In this document: positions 34,382 through 43,499 of the stretch, piece after piece | Numbering within the stretch: position 1 is the first letter of the stretch | Layout of the letters: every line of letters starts with the position of its first letter | NCBI GenBank assembly: GCA_002319075.1 | Contig: NVQB01000001.1 | Location: 4,154,001-4,218,000 of the forward strand | Source: Sphingobacteriaceae bacterium | GTDB taxonomy: Bacteria; Bacteroidota; Bacteroidia; B-17B0; Aurantibacillaceae | Length of the DNA stretch: 64,000 bases | Reading direction: 5' to 3' | Program-made: the position numbers and the translations under genes | The notes under the pieces: model-generated | What the model saw: the letters and a program-made list of their open reading frames with translations, nothing else | The model's database searches: none | What the model was told of the DNA's origin: nothing

Positions 34382-35074
34382 TTATTGCAGGTCACGAATA
34401 AACTTTTCCATTTCTTCCTTCGGAACAATTTTCATGGAAGCTGGAATCTGGAAGTCTTTATCAGGAATTTCTTTGCTGGTATAAGATTTGGCTTTAAAGT
34501 GTAATTCCATGCCTACTTTCTTAATGCGGTAATCCAACAGTACACCTTTTAATTGTGCGTAAGGAGTAAGTTCATTGACGTTTTCCATACCGAGATCTTT
34601 CGTGTACCAAACGTCGAATTTATCATTAGGATCTTTCACCTTGCTTACATGCGCCTTGTATGCCTTTAAACCAATAATATCTTTGGTTTCACTGGTTTCT
34701 TCAATGTTCAGCGCATAGTCAGCGTTCTCAACTTGCAGATCTTTTTCATTTTCTATGCAAGCCTGTTTAATGTCAAGAAACTTTACTGTTTGAGCCATTG
34801 TTTTTGCTTTAGCATCCACAATTACAGAGGTATTAAACATACCCATGGTACTCATTTCAATAATAAATTTGTCTTTTTTAAATTTACATGTAGCTGAACT
34901 GGGCGCAAAACCATATAGAGGATGGTTGGGATCAACGCCTTTGGTGTCAAACTCAATGAGGCCTTCACCTTTCTTACTGGCAGTTCCTTCGCCACTACAT
35001 GCAGCAAACAGTAAAGTGAGCAGAATGCATCCTGCAGCAAAAATAGATTTTCTTATAATAGGAGTATTATTCAA
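34382..35074 (-). CDS. Lipoprotein with DUF4412-like fold
   Basis: 230 aa. Lipobox in SIFAAGCILLTLLFAACSGEG, so the Cys after LFAA is the lipidated residue. The mature part has FIIEMSTMGMFNTSVIVDAKAKTM and KVKDPNDKFDVWYTKDLGM, similar in order to the neighbouring exported DUF4412-like protein. It follows the Bacteroidota lipoprotein pattern. Role unknown. Confidence 0.72.
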   Translation of the reverse strand: MNNTPIIRKSIFAAGCILLTLLFAACSGEGTASKKGEGLIEFDTKGVDPNHPLYGFAPSSATCKFKKDKFIIEMSTMGMFNTSVIVDAKAKTMAQTVKFLDIKQACIENEKDLQVENADYALNIEETSETKDIIGLKAYKAHVSKVKDPNDKFDVWYTKDLGMENVNELTPYAQLKGVLLDYRIKKVGMELHFKAKSYTSKEIPDKDFQIPASMKIVPKEEMEKFIRDLQ

Positions 35075-35128
35075 GTGTGGGTGCTAAGTAAGTAATAAAT
35101 TTCGAATTAATTTATAATTAGCATTTTT

Positions 35129-35509
35129 TTATTGTAGGGTTATGGTTCTGCTTGCAGTTTTTCCTTCTTCAAGCTTTATGATACTTGTACCGCTAAAAGT
35201 TTTAGCCCCTACTAATACAGAAGCATTTACATTGAAAATTGCCGGAAGTTTAAAGGTAAATTTGACTTCACCCCCAGCATCGGTAACACCTTCTGCTTTA
35301 ACATCAGCGGGTTGACTGGCTATGCCTTTTGGATCACTAGGGTCTTTTACCTGAGCATACAAATATACAGACGCGTTAGCCAGCGCTGCTCCTGACTGAT
35401 CTACACATTTGATGGTGGCTTTACAGTCTGTCTCTTTCTGGCAGGAAGTGCCCGTAAAAACAAAAAGAGAAAGTAAAAGCCCGGAAAGTAAGAGCAGGAG
35501 TGATTTCAT
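35129..35509 (-). CDS. Small lipoprotein with Ig-like fold
   Basis: 126 aa. Signal and lipobox MKSLLLLLSGLLLSLFVFTGTSCQK; the mature ~100 residues (ATIKCVDQSGAALANASVYLYAQVKD...GVTDAGGEVKFTFKLPAIFNV) look like a carboxypeptidase-regulatory or Ig-like beta-sandwich. Separate by 54 bp from the next lipoprotein gene on the same strand. Confidence 0.72.
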   Translation of the reverse strand: MKSLLLLLSGLLLSLFVFTGTSCQKETDCKATIKCVDQSGAALANASVYLYAQVKDPSDPKGIASQPADVKAEGVTDAGGEVKFTFKLPAIFNVNASVLVGAKTFSGTSIIKLEEGKTASRTITLQ

Positions 35510-35634
35510 ATAAATAATACTATTTTTTAATATGTTTGAGAAAAACCGATCAAAATCTGTTAAATTCTAATCTTTTTCCACCTTCAGTAATAATTACGGA
35601 TATTAGCCTAACAAATATAAAAAAATTGTTTTAC

Positions 35635-36462
35635 ATGCAAAATTTTATTTCTCTAATCCTCATTTTATCGGGCTTTTTGGCCAGTTTATCGGCACAAACA
35701 CTTAGTAAAGAAACTATTGTTATTGAAACCACTTATGGTAAGATGAAACTTAAACTTTATGAGGAAACGCCCATTCATAAGGCAAACTTTTTAAAACTGG
35801 TAAGGGAGCACTATTTTGATTCTTTACTCTTTCACCGGGTTATAAATAATTTCATGATTCAGGGTGGCGACCATCTGAGTAAACATGCTAAAGCTGGTGA
35901 TAGTTTGGGGCACGGGGAATTAGGGTACAAACTTCCAGCCGAATTTAACGTGAAACTCATTCATAAAAAAGGCCGGTTGGCTGCAGCGCGTGATGGCGAT
36001 GATGTTAACCCGAAGCAGGAATCAAGTCCCTCGCAATTTTACATTGTACAGGGAAAAGTTAGGACCATGGAAGATCTTCGCAAATATGAAGACCGTATTA
36101 ACAAAACGCATTATGCAAAAATGGCGCGTGAATTTATGCAGAGCGAGAACGGTAAAAAAATGAAGCAAAATTACAACAGGCTGAAAAACGAAAATAAGTT
36201 GGATAGCGCGGCCCTGGTAAATGCCGCTATTGAGGCAGCAATTCAAACCGAACACTTAAAAACTCCCGAGTATAAATTCAATAAAGAACAAATAGAAACG
36301 TATACAGGTATCGGGGGTACTCCGCATCTGGACGGTACTTATACGGTTTTTGGAGAAGTGATTGACGGTTTGCGGGTATTAGATAAAATAGCGGCGGTAA
36401 AGACCGATAAGAGAGACCGGCCTCTGGAAGACATTCGTATGAAGGTTTATTTACTGGAGTAA
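35635..36462 (+). CDS. Exported cyclophilin-type peptidyl-prolyl isomerase
   Basis: 275 aa from ATG 35635 with signal peptide ending ASLSAQ. Cyclophilin motifs: VIETTYGKMKLKLYEETPIHKANFLKLV, FHRVINNFMIQGGD, SQFYIVQGK, and the end DGTYTVFGEVIDGLRVLDKIA. About 75 charged residues (MEDLRKYEDRINKTHY...) are inserted between SQFYIVQG and the last strands, a feature often seen in Bacteroidota homologues. It assists folding in the periplasm. Confidence 0.93.
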   Translation: MQNFISLILILSGFLASLSAQTLSKETIVIETTYGKMKLKLYEETPIHKANFLKLVREHYFDSLLFHRVINNFMIQGGDHLSKHAKAGDSLGHGELGYKLPAEFNVKLIHKKGRLAAARDGDDVNPKQESSPSQFYIVQGKVRTMEDLRKYEDRINKTHYAKMAREFMQSENGKKMKQNYNRLKNENKLDSAALVNAAIEAAIQTEHLKTPEYKFNKEQIETYTGIGGTPHLDGTYTVFGEVIDGLRVLDKIAAVKTDKRDRPLEDIRMKVYLLE

Positions 36463-36545
36463 ATTTTTTTTTCTTAAGTAACGTTAATTACCGGTGCAGT
36501 ACTTAAACTTTTTCATTTTTGTCTCATCCAAAAGAAAAAACAGAT

Positions 36546-37010
36546 ATGAAAAAAATAGTTTTAGCAATTTGTCTCGTTTCTTCTATGATGTTGAAACTGG
36601 AGGCTCAAAGTTCAAATCCTGTGCGTACAACAGAATCTTCCCGGCAGGAAAAAATAAAAGTATCGCCGGAACAAAAAGCTAAAAAAGATGCTGAGCGGGC
36701 TGAGAAAAAACTTGGTCTTAATTCTGATCAGAAATCCAAATGGGAAATTGCAGCCTTGGAAAGAGTAAGGGCTAATGAACCTTTAAGAACAAAGATGGAA
36801 GGGTGTACTACCCCTGCTGACAGAAACGCTATTCACGAGCAGATGAAAATTAACAAAACAAAGTTTACTACCACGGTTAGCGCCATGTTGACTCCAGAGC
36901 AAAAAACAAAATATGAGCAAATGAAAAAAGACAAGCATAAACACGCTGGCAAAATGAGAGGCAGACATGAGGACACGCCTGCAGGGCCCCAACAACATAA
37001 TGCGAATTAA
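36546..37010 (+). CDS. Small exported Lys-rich protein, Spy/DUF4890-like
   Basis: 154 aa from ATG 36546 (MKKIVLAICLVSSMMLKLEAQ); the TTG at 36519 overlaps a CATTTTTG -7-like element (36514-36521). Mature part is helical and charged with two LTPEQ-type turns (KLGLNSDQKSKWEIAAL and SAMLTPEQKTKYEQMKKDK), like Spy/CpxP or DUF4890 periplasmic chaperone-like proteins. A strong terminator follows directly. Confidence 0.7.
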   Translation: MKKIVLAICLVSSMMLKLEAQSSNPVRTTESSRQEKIKVSPEQKAKKDAERAEKKLGLNSDQKSKWEIAALERVRANEPLRTKMEGCTTPADRNAIHEQMKINKTKFTTTVSAMLTPEQKTKYEQMKKDKHKHAGKMRGRHEDTPAGPQQHNAN

Positions 37011-37013
37011 TTT

Positions 37014-37041
37014 AAAAGGAATCCGAAAGGATTCCTTTTTT
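37014..37041 (+). terminator. Strong intrinsic terminator
   Basis: AAAAGGAATCC and GGATTCCTTTT form a perfect 11-bp stem with a GAAA tetraloop and end in a T-run (to 37041). It lies 3 nt after the stop of the Spy-like gene. Confidence 0.92.
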
Positions 37042-37176
37042 GTTGTTGATAGTTGGACACTTTCACCGATTACATCACTTACTGGTTATCACTGGTTGAA
37101 ATAACGCATAGGTTATAAGCTTATACAATAGGATTTGTGTTCAGCTAGTTATCGGGAGTGCAATTCGTCTTTAAAT

Positions 37177-37524
37177 TTAACCGATCGCTTCTTTAGCGGC
37201 CTGTACATTGGCTTTGCTGTTGCCGATAAAGATTTTCCCTTTGGTAAGAATCACAGGTCTTTTCAAAAAAGTATATTCAGATAAAATCAGTTTTTTGTAT
37301 TCAGCTTCTGTTGTTGGTTTGGGATCAAGTGTTTTGTACTTCAAAGCTACACGACTGAACAAAGATTCAAACGAACCACTCAAAGCTTTCATCTCTTCCA
37401 TCTGATCTTTGGAAATAGGTTCTGATTTAATATCCTGCATTGCGAATTTTTTCTCTTTCAATTTGAGTTCTTCTATAATGCGGGCGCAGGTGCTGCAGCT
37501 GGAGAGGTAATAGATCTTGTTCAT
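37177..37524 (-). CDS. ArsC/Spx-family thioredoxin-fold protein
   Basis: 115 aa. N-terminal YYLSSCSTCARIIEELKL has the C-x-x-C of the ArsC/Spx family, and SLFSRVALKYKTL, LKRPVILTKGKIFIGNSK follows the family's cis-Pro segment. It may be an arsenate reductase or one of the many family members with unknown thiol role; no ars genes are close. Alone on its strand. Confidence 0.83.
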   Translation of the reverse strand: MNKIYYLSSCSTCARIIEELKLKEKKFAMQDIKSEPISKDQMEEMKALSGSFESLFSRVALKYKTLDPKPTTEAEYKKLILSEYTFLKRPVILTKGKIFIGNSKANVQAAKEAIG

Positions 37525-37607
37525 TTTTTGCTAATTTTGAATGGCGAAATTAAATAATTCTAAAGGCTTAACAAACCAAAGAAGTATTTGTTTATAAAAC
37601 AACATGT

Positions 37608-40600
37608 ATGCGAGCTAAATTTATTCTAATCCTGTTTTTAGTTTTTGGAGGTCTCCATGCACAGACGTATGAAAAAGATTGGGCAATTCTGTTTAAAAAA
37701 ATGGATGCCGGTGAAGCTATATCGGTGAAAGATGGGGAGGGGTTTATTTCTAAGTACAAAAAGAAATTAGCTGAGTACCCTGATAATTCGACACAGCTAT
37801 ACAGCATGCTTGCCAACGCTTTTTACGCGGAGAAAAATTACGCTAAGGCTGAAGAAAGTTATCTCGAGTCCTATAAATATGCACAAACGGCGCAGGATAC
37901 AACTTTAAAACACATAGTGGAATTAAGTCTGGCCATAATAAATTACAACGCAAATCACCTTTTAGAAGCAGAAAAGTACTATCTGAAGTGTATGGTAGGA
38001 ATGGCGGCCATCTACGGTCAGTCGAGCCGTGAATACACCGGAATTTTCTATGACTATACACGCTTGCTGATTGACCTGGAGAAGTACAATGATGCCAAAC
38101 CTTATGTGGAAGCATTACTTTATTATTATAAAACACTGGATGGTGAGAAAAATGTGCAGTACATACAACTTTTAAATTGCAAAGCAATTATTTTGCAAAA
38201 TCAAGGGGATTATGAAGAGGCGATAAGCATTTATAAAAAAGTGGTAGAGGCCGGCGATCTTCTGCCATTGGGCGATACCATGGGATATGTTATTTCGATT
38301 GCCAATCTGGGAGACATTTACCGGGAGACCGGACAGTTCGAAACTGCGCTTTATTATCTTGAAAAATCAAAAGCCCTCTATTCTGAATTTCACTTAAATA
38401 ATAAAGTCACGGAGGCGAGCAGAGAAAATAATTTGGCATTGTGTTATAAATCTCTTGATCAGTTAAAAAATGCGGAAGACGCTTATAACAGAACGCTGGC
38501 TTTATATGTGGAAGCTAAAGAGGAACGATCGGAAGCTTACTGTTCAACATTAAGTAATAAAGCTGATTTACTACGAATTCTGGGAAGGTATGGTGAAGCA
38601 TCGGAATTATTAATTAAAGCACTTCAACTACGGAGAGAAAATTTCGGTACGCATTCTGAGAACTATGCGAATGCACTTTCTAATCTAGGGAATGTTTATT
38701 TTGATACAGGCCTTAACCGGGATGAAAGGTTTTTTCCTGAAGCACTGGAGAAACATTTGGAAGCAGAGAGAATTTACAGGGAAGTTGTAGGTGAGAATCA
38801 TCAGAGCTATGCTAATTGTATGAACAGCCTTTCTTTGTGTTATTTGCAGTTAAAAGATTACAAAAAAACAGAAGAGTATAAATTAAAAGCTTTAAAAATT
38901 ATTGAAAGGAGTGTTGGTAAGAACCATTACCGCTATGCGTCTTATTTAATTTCAACTTATGGTTTATACCGGGTGACCAATCAGTTAGATAAGGCAGAGA
39001 AAAATATGAAAGAGGCATTGCTTCTCACCGAAAAAAACTTTGGAAAAAATCATGAGCTCTACGCCAATGCTGAAATGGCTCTTGCAGAAATACATACCTT
39101 AAACGGAAAGTATGAAGAGGCCGGTCCCTTGTATTTTAACTGCCTGGAGTATTATGCCAATCAACTCAATGGTTATTTTGACGCCATGAGCGAAGAGGAT
39201 CAGCAGAGTTTTCTCGCGTGTATAAACGTGGTTTTTGAGAGTTATAATTTATATGTGATCAACTACAAATTAAATTTTTCAGGAAAGGATCTTTCGCAAC
39301 ATATACGTTTGATCCTGAAATACCAGATGATGTTAAAGTCTTTGTTAGCGAATAAATCGGCGCGCGTGAAAAAAGCAGTTGTTACAAGTAAAGACGAAAA
39401 TTTAAAGACCATTTACGCTGAATGGTTAAGTCTTAAAAATGAACTGCTCAATAAATACAAATCGGCTGATGCGGCTAACGAAGATAATAATGCGTTATAC
39501 AAAAGAATTTCAGAGCTTGAATCTCAATTAAAATCAAAGCTGCCTGATTTTACGAAGGAGAAAGAGGTGAGCTTCGAACAACTCAGAGAAAAGCTCCTGC
39601 CTGGTGAAGCAGCCATTGAACTATTTAAAGTTCACGAATTGGTTAACGATACGCAGAGTCTTGCCAGGTATGGTGCCTTGATAATTACGAAAACCAGCAA
39701 AGAGCCTGAGCTAATCGTTTTTAAGGAGGGAAATAAAATGGACAACCAATCTTTTACTTATTATTCAAACAGCGTGGATAATTTGAAAAAAGATACTTTA
39801 AGTTATGCGGTTTATTTTAAAGCTTTTCAATCTTCTTTGCAAGGAATTACTAAAATTTACGTTTCGTCAGATGGAGTGTTTCATAAGATCAATTGGTTAA
39901 GTCTTTACGATCCTGCAAAGAAAAAATACCTGGTAGATTCTTACGAAATTTACCAGACCTCTAACCTCGGATCTTTTTCAAAAGGCACGGCTAAAGCCGA
40001 GGCCGGATTAAGCGCCAGTCTTTTCGGGTATCCAGACTACGACTATGATTTTAAGTTAGACAAGGCAAAACTAAATGTCAAAAACTCGCAGTTGGTTGCA
40101 AAACGCTTCGGACTCACAAACCTTGCGAAGCTCCCAGGCACTAAAACCGAAGTAGAAGAAATCTCCAAAGAGCTAAAAAATAAAAACTGGAAAGTAAATA
40201 CCTATACGGAACAATTTGCAAGCGAAGAAAATTTAAGAAAATTAAAATCTCCGCGCATTCTCCATATTGCTACGCATGGATTTTATCTAAAAGATGTTGA
40301 GAGCGAAGACAAACTATTTTTGGGTTTCGAAAATTCGATGATTAAAAATAATTCTTTGCTGAGGTCCGGCATTATATTGGCAGGTGCTGGTCCTGCAACG
40401 GAAGACAGTACAAATCACAATTCAGAAAATGACGGCATTGTTACGGCTTACGAGGCTTGTTTGCTGGATCTCGATAAAACAGAACTTGTAATACTTTCTG
40501 CTTGTCAAACCGGCCAGGGTGATGATATGGGGGCAGAGGGCGTTGCGGGATTACAGCGGTCGCTTACCATTGCCGGGGCAAAAAATATTATGATGAGTCT

Positions 40601-40772
40601 TTGGCCGGTAGATGATTTTGCGACGCAATACCTCATGACCCAATTTTACAAGCATTACGCTGTTTCTCAAAATGTAGAATCGTCTTTTAAACTTGCGCAA
40701 CTGGAAGTCAAGCAAAAATATACGGAGCCACTTTATTGGGCTGCTTTTGTTTTGTTGAAGACCTTTAACTAA
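37608..40772 (+). CDS. Exported TPR-CHAT protein (caspase-like)
   Basis: 1054 aa. Signal peptide MRAKFILILFLVFGGLHAQ; about ten TPR units at residues ~45-500 (AEESYLESYKYAQTA, ALSNLGNVYFDTG, ANAEMALAEIHTLNGKYEEA); a coiled linker; and a CHAT domain at ~740-1054. Its predicted catalytic pair is H890 in LHIATHGF and C966 in LSACQTGQG. CHAT is the caspase-HetF peptidase clade. Because it has a signal peptide, this one should act outside the cytoplasm, unlike cytosolic CHAT effectors such as those partnered with Type III-E CRISPR or gasdermins. The adjacent barrel gene is 33 bp downstream. Substrate unknown. Confidence 0.88.
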   Translation: MRAKFILILFLVFGGLHAQTYEKDWAILFKKMDAGEAISVKDGEGFISKYKKKLAEYPDNSTQLYSMLANAFYAEKNYAKAEESYLESYKYAQTAQDTTLKHIVELSLAIINYNANHLLEAEKYYLKCMVGMAAIYGQSSREYTGIFYDYTRLLIDLEKYNDAKPYVEALLYYYKTLDGEKNVQYIQLLNCKAIILQNQGDYEEAISIYKKVVEAGDLLPLGDTMGYVISIANLGDIYRETGQFETALYYLEKSKALYSEFHLNNKVTEASRENNLALCYKSLDQLKNAEDAYNRTLALYVEAKEERSEAYCSTLSNKADLLRILGRYGEASELLIKALQLRRENFGTHSENYANALSNLGNVYFDTGLNRDERFFPEALEKHLEAERIYREVVGENHQSYANCMNSLSLCYLQLKDYKKTEEYKLKALKIIERSVGKNHYRYASYLISTYGLYRVTNQLDKAEKNMKEALLLTEKNFGKNHELYANAEMALAEIHTLNGKYEEAGPLYFNCLEYYANQLNGYFDAMSEEDQQSFLACINVVFESYNLYVINYKLNFSGKDLSQHIRLILKYQMMLKSLLANKSARVKKAVVTSKDENLKTIYAEWLSLKNELLNKYKSADAANEDNNALYKRISELESQLKSKLPDFTKEKEVSFEQLREKLLPGEAAIELFKVHELVNDTQSLARYGALIITKTSKEPELIVFKEGNKMDNQSFTYYSNSVDNLKKDTLSYAVYFKAFQSSLQGITKIYVSSDGVFHKINWLSLYDPAKKKYLVDSYEIYQTSNLGSFSKGTAKAEAGLSASLFGYPDYDYDFKLDKAKLNVKNSQLVAKRFGLTNLAKLPGTKTEVEEISKELKNKNWKVNTYTEQFASEENLRKLKSPRILHIATHGFYLKDVESEDKLFLGFENSMIKNNSLLRSGIILAGAGPATEDSTNHNSENDGIVTAYEACLLDLDKTELVILSACQTGQGDDMGAEGVAGLQRSLTIAGAKNIMMSLWPVDDFATQYLMTQFYKHYAVSQNVESSFKLAQLEVKQKYTEPLYWAAFVLLKTFN

Positions 40773-40805
40773 TTTGCGCGACAAACCCATTTGATATTGA
40801 CCAGT

Positions 40806-41426
40806 ATGAAAAACCCAAACATCTGTTTTAGCCTGATTTTCGCATTCTTTATTTTTACCGGATTAAAATCGCAAAGCGATACTCTTGGCCCAATGCGTAA
40901 AGAATTTTATCTTTCTTTTGCAACGAGCTCACCTTTGAGTATTACCCTTAAATATAAAAAACAAATAGCACCCAAAACATATTTTAAAATAGGATTGGTT
41001 AATCTTTCAGGGGCATACAGTGAATCGGGAAGTGGTTCGGGTACTTTTCCAATAAGTAATCTGTTTTATTCTGGTGGCGTTGAAATTGGATTTGAGCGAC
41101 GCAGAAAGGTAACAACTAAACTGAGTTTTTTTCATGGACCCGCAGTCAGACTTACAGCTGATTTTAACCAAAGGCGCAATTTAAATCCTGCAATTCCCCA
41201 GGATCAGCAAAAATCTACTTCCACTAATTACACGGGCGCAATCCCTTATTCATTAGGGTTACTGTTCCAGGTTTACGCTAACTTTCACGCTGCAGTTGAA
41301 ATAAATCCCTCCGTGTACGCTACTTATCAAACCGGGACCAATAGTGCGCAAAATTATAAAGGCTTTACCACAGGAATAGGATTCGACAACCGTTTCGCAC
41401 TTTTCTCTTTAGTTTATCGCTATTAG
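40806..41426 (+). CDS. Predicted outer-membrane beta-barrel protein
   Basis: 206 aa from ATG 40806 (MKNPNICFSLIFAFFIFTGLKSQ); a TTG at 40791 was not used. The mature part alternates hydrophobic/aromatic strands (EFYLSFATSSPLSITLKYKKQI, GGVEIGFERRRKVTTKLSF, TGIGFDNRFALFSLVYRY) and ends in an aromatic residue as barrels do. It follows the TPR-CHAT gene and may be cotranscribed. Confidence 0.62.
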   Translation: MKNPNICFSLIFAFFIFTGLKSQSDTLGPMRKEFYLSFATSSPLSITLKYKKQIAPKTYFKIGLVNLSGAYSESGSGSGTFPISNLFYSGGVEIGFERRRKVTTKLSFFHGPAVRLTADFNQRRNLNPAIPQDQQKSTSTNYTGAIPYSLGLLFQVYANFHAAVEINPSVYATYQTGTNSAQNYKGFTTGIGFDNRFALFSLVYRY

Positions 41427-41515
41427 TTGGGAATGTATAAATCGAAAAGGGGTGATTTCTATTTGAACGCACTATTTTAAAGATGAAAGGTAAGTCTGTT
41501 TAATTTAATTCTATT

Positions 41516-41523
41516 TATTTTTG
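41516..41523 (+). promoter_or_regulatory. -7 element TATTTTTG before the ABC operon
   Basis: TATTTTTG ends at 41523, overlapping an in-frame TTG (41521) and 3 nt before GTG 41527. It makes GTG the better start of the ATPase gene and predicts a leaderless operon message. Confidence 0.5.
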
Positions 41524-41526
41524 AAC

Positions 41527-42186
41527 GTGATTCAATTAAGCGGAATTCGAAAGTCATATCAATTAGCAGAAACCTCTTTCGAAGTTTTAAAAGGCATAGA
41601 CCTCCATGTTCGCGAAGGTGAATTTGTGTCCATTATGGGATCTTCGGGATCAGGAAAATCCACTCTCTTAAACATTCTTGGAATTCTCGATAACTACGAT
41701 TCGGGCGATTATTTATTAAACAAAACCTTAATAAAAGATCTTTCTCAAAAAAGAGCAGCTCAATTGCGAAATCAATTTTTAGGATTTGTATTTCAGTCTT
41801 TTAATTTATTGTCCTTTAAAAATGCGATGGAGAATGTGGCTTTGCCACTTTATTATCAGAAAGTTTCACGCAAAGAGCGTAATAAAAGGGCTTTGGAATA
41901 TCTGGAAAGAGTGGGTTTGCTGGACTGGGCCAATCATTTACCAAGTGAGCTGAGCGGTGGACAAAAACAACGCGTTGCCATTGCCCGGGCATTAATAGGA
42001 GATCCGAAAGTGATCTTTGCTGACGAACCAACCGGCGCTTTAGATTCGCAAACTTCCATTGAAGTGATGGATATTTTTAAAGAGATTAATAAGCAAGGAA
42101 AAACTATTGTGATTGTAACGCATGAAAATGACATTGCTGCCTTGACGGATAGAACGATACGTTTGAAGGACGGTTTAATAGTATAG
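41527..42186 (+). CDS. ABC transporter ATPase, MacB/LolD type
   Basis: About 219 aa from GTG 41527. Walker [11 protein letters not shown]-loop FVFQSFNLL, signature [15 protein letters not shown], Walker [14 protein letters not shown]-loop VTHEND: all present. This is the MacB/FtsE/LolD branch. First gene of ATPase-permease-permease-membrane-fusion operon. Confidence 0.93.
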   Translation: MIQLSGIRKSYQLAETSFEVLKGIDLHVREGEFVSIMGSSGSGKSTLLNILGILDNYDSGDYLLNKTLIKDLSQKRAAQLRNQFLGFVFQSFNLLSFKNAMENVALPLYYQKVSRKERNKRALEYLERVGLLDWANHLPSELSGGQKQRVAIARALIGDPKVIFADEPTGALDSQTSIEVMDIFKEINKQGKTIVIVTHENDIAALTDRTIRLKDGLIV

Positions 42187-42269
42187 AATAGTTAGTAATA
42201 AGTAATGAGTACCGCAAACAAAGTAAATCTAAGCAGTAAACTATAAACTATTGACTATAACCTTCGTGT

Positions 42270-43499
42270 ATGTTCGATCTCGATAAATGGCAGGAAATAT
42301 TAGGTACGATTAAGAAAAACAAGCTTCGTACTTTTTTAACCGCGTTTAGCGTGGCCTGGGGAATATTTATCCTAATAGTACTTTTAGCGGCAGGCCAAGG
42401 TTTAAAAAATGGCGTGCAAAGTCAGTTCGGGAATGATGCAGCAAATAGTATTTGGATTGAAGGAGGTATGACCAGCATGCCTTTCCAGGGCTACAAGCCA
42501 GGAAGACAAATTCAATTGACGAACGCTGATTTTTATTTTGTAAAAAATGATATTCCTGGTATAGACAATGCGAGTGGCATCTACCAGGGTTGGCAAAGCA
42601 AAGTTTTGTCTTACAAAAAAGAGCATGTGGCTTTTATTGTGCGGCCCGTAGCACCTGACCATCACAACCTCGAAAAAGCTAAAGTGGTAAGTGGTCGTTT
42701 TATAAACGAAATTGATTTCAATGAATTCAGAAAAGTATGCGTAATCGGACTACCGGTGCGTGATGCCTTGTTTAAGAAAGAAGATCCCTTGAATAAGTTT
42801 ATTGATGCGGCGGGAACACAGTACAAAGTGGTAGGTGTTTTTAATGATCCGGGGCGGGGAGACAATGATAGAATTTATGTTCCCTTGTTAACAGCTCAAA
42901 GAATTAACAGTGGAAAAACGGATGTCAGCACACTTTGGGTTAGCACGGGTAGTGTGAGTGTGGAGCGCAGTGAACAAATGAGTGAAGAGATCCGGCAACA
43001 TCTGGCAAAAAAATACCATTTTGATCCCAAGGATAGAAATGCACTGGGGGTATACAATAATAATGTGGAATACAAAAAAGTAATGGGAGTTATGACAGGC
43101 ATTAAATGGTTTGTGTTTGTGATTGGCGTTTTAACTCTGATTGCAGGGGTTGTGGGAGTGAGTAACATTATGATGATTGTAGTGAAGGAAAGAAATAAAG
43201 AAATTGGAGTACGTAAAGCTTTGGGAGCTACACCGTTTTCCATAGTTTCATTAATAGTGCAGGAAGCTGTGTTTATTACATTCATTGCTGGTTACAGCGG
43301 TTTAATGGCGGGAATCGGCCTGATCGAAGTGCTAAAATTCTTTAAGTTAGAAAGCGATTTTTTTAAAGATCCGGATGTGGATCTGGAGATTGCTATCTAT
43401 TCAGTGATTTTAATTATAGTAGCAGGTGCATTGTCGGGTTTATTTCCGGCCCTAAAAGCCGCTAAAATTGAACCTATACACGCCTTAAGAGAAAGCTAA
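42270..43499 (+). CDS. MacB-type ABC transporter permease 1
   Basis: 409 aa. One N-terminal helix (TFLTAFSVAWGIFILIVLLAAG), a large periplasmic MacB_PCD domain, and three C-terminal helices with the FtsX motif (GVVGVSNIMMIVVKERNKEIGVRKALGATP). Together with the next gene it forms the permease pair; its stop overlaps the next start by 1 nt. These mechanotransmission transporters move substrates across the outer membrane or through periplasmic pumps. Confidence 0.93.
   Translation: MFDLDKWQEILGTIKKNKLRTFLTAFSVAWGIFILIVLLAAGQGLKNGVQSQFGNDAANSIWIEGGMTSMPFQGYKPGRQIQLTNADFYFVKNDIPGIDNASGIYQGWQSKVLSYKKEHVAFIVRPVAPDHHNLEKAKVVSGRFINEIDFNEFRKVCVIGLPVRDALFKKEDPLNKFIDAAGTQYKVVGVFNDPGRGDNDRIYVPLLTAQRINSGKTDVSTLWVSTGSVSVERSEQMSEEIRQHLAKKYHFDPKDRNALGVYNNNVEYKKVMGVMTGIKWFVFVIGVLTLIAGVVGVSNIMMIVVKERNKEIGVRKALGATPFSIVSLIVQEAVFITFIAGYSGLMAGIGLIEVLKFFKLESDFFKDPDVDLEIAIYSVILIIVAGALSGLFPALKAAKIEPIHALRES

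Noticed and set aside
37177-37524. Functional arsenate resistance
   Set aside because: Only an ArsC/Spx-fold protein is present; there is no arsR, arsB or acr3 nearby.
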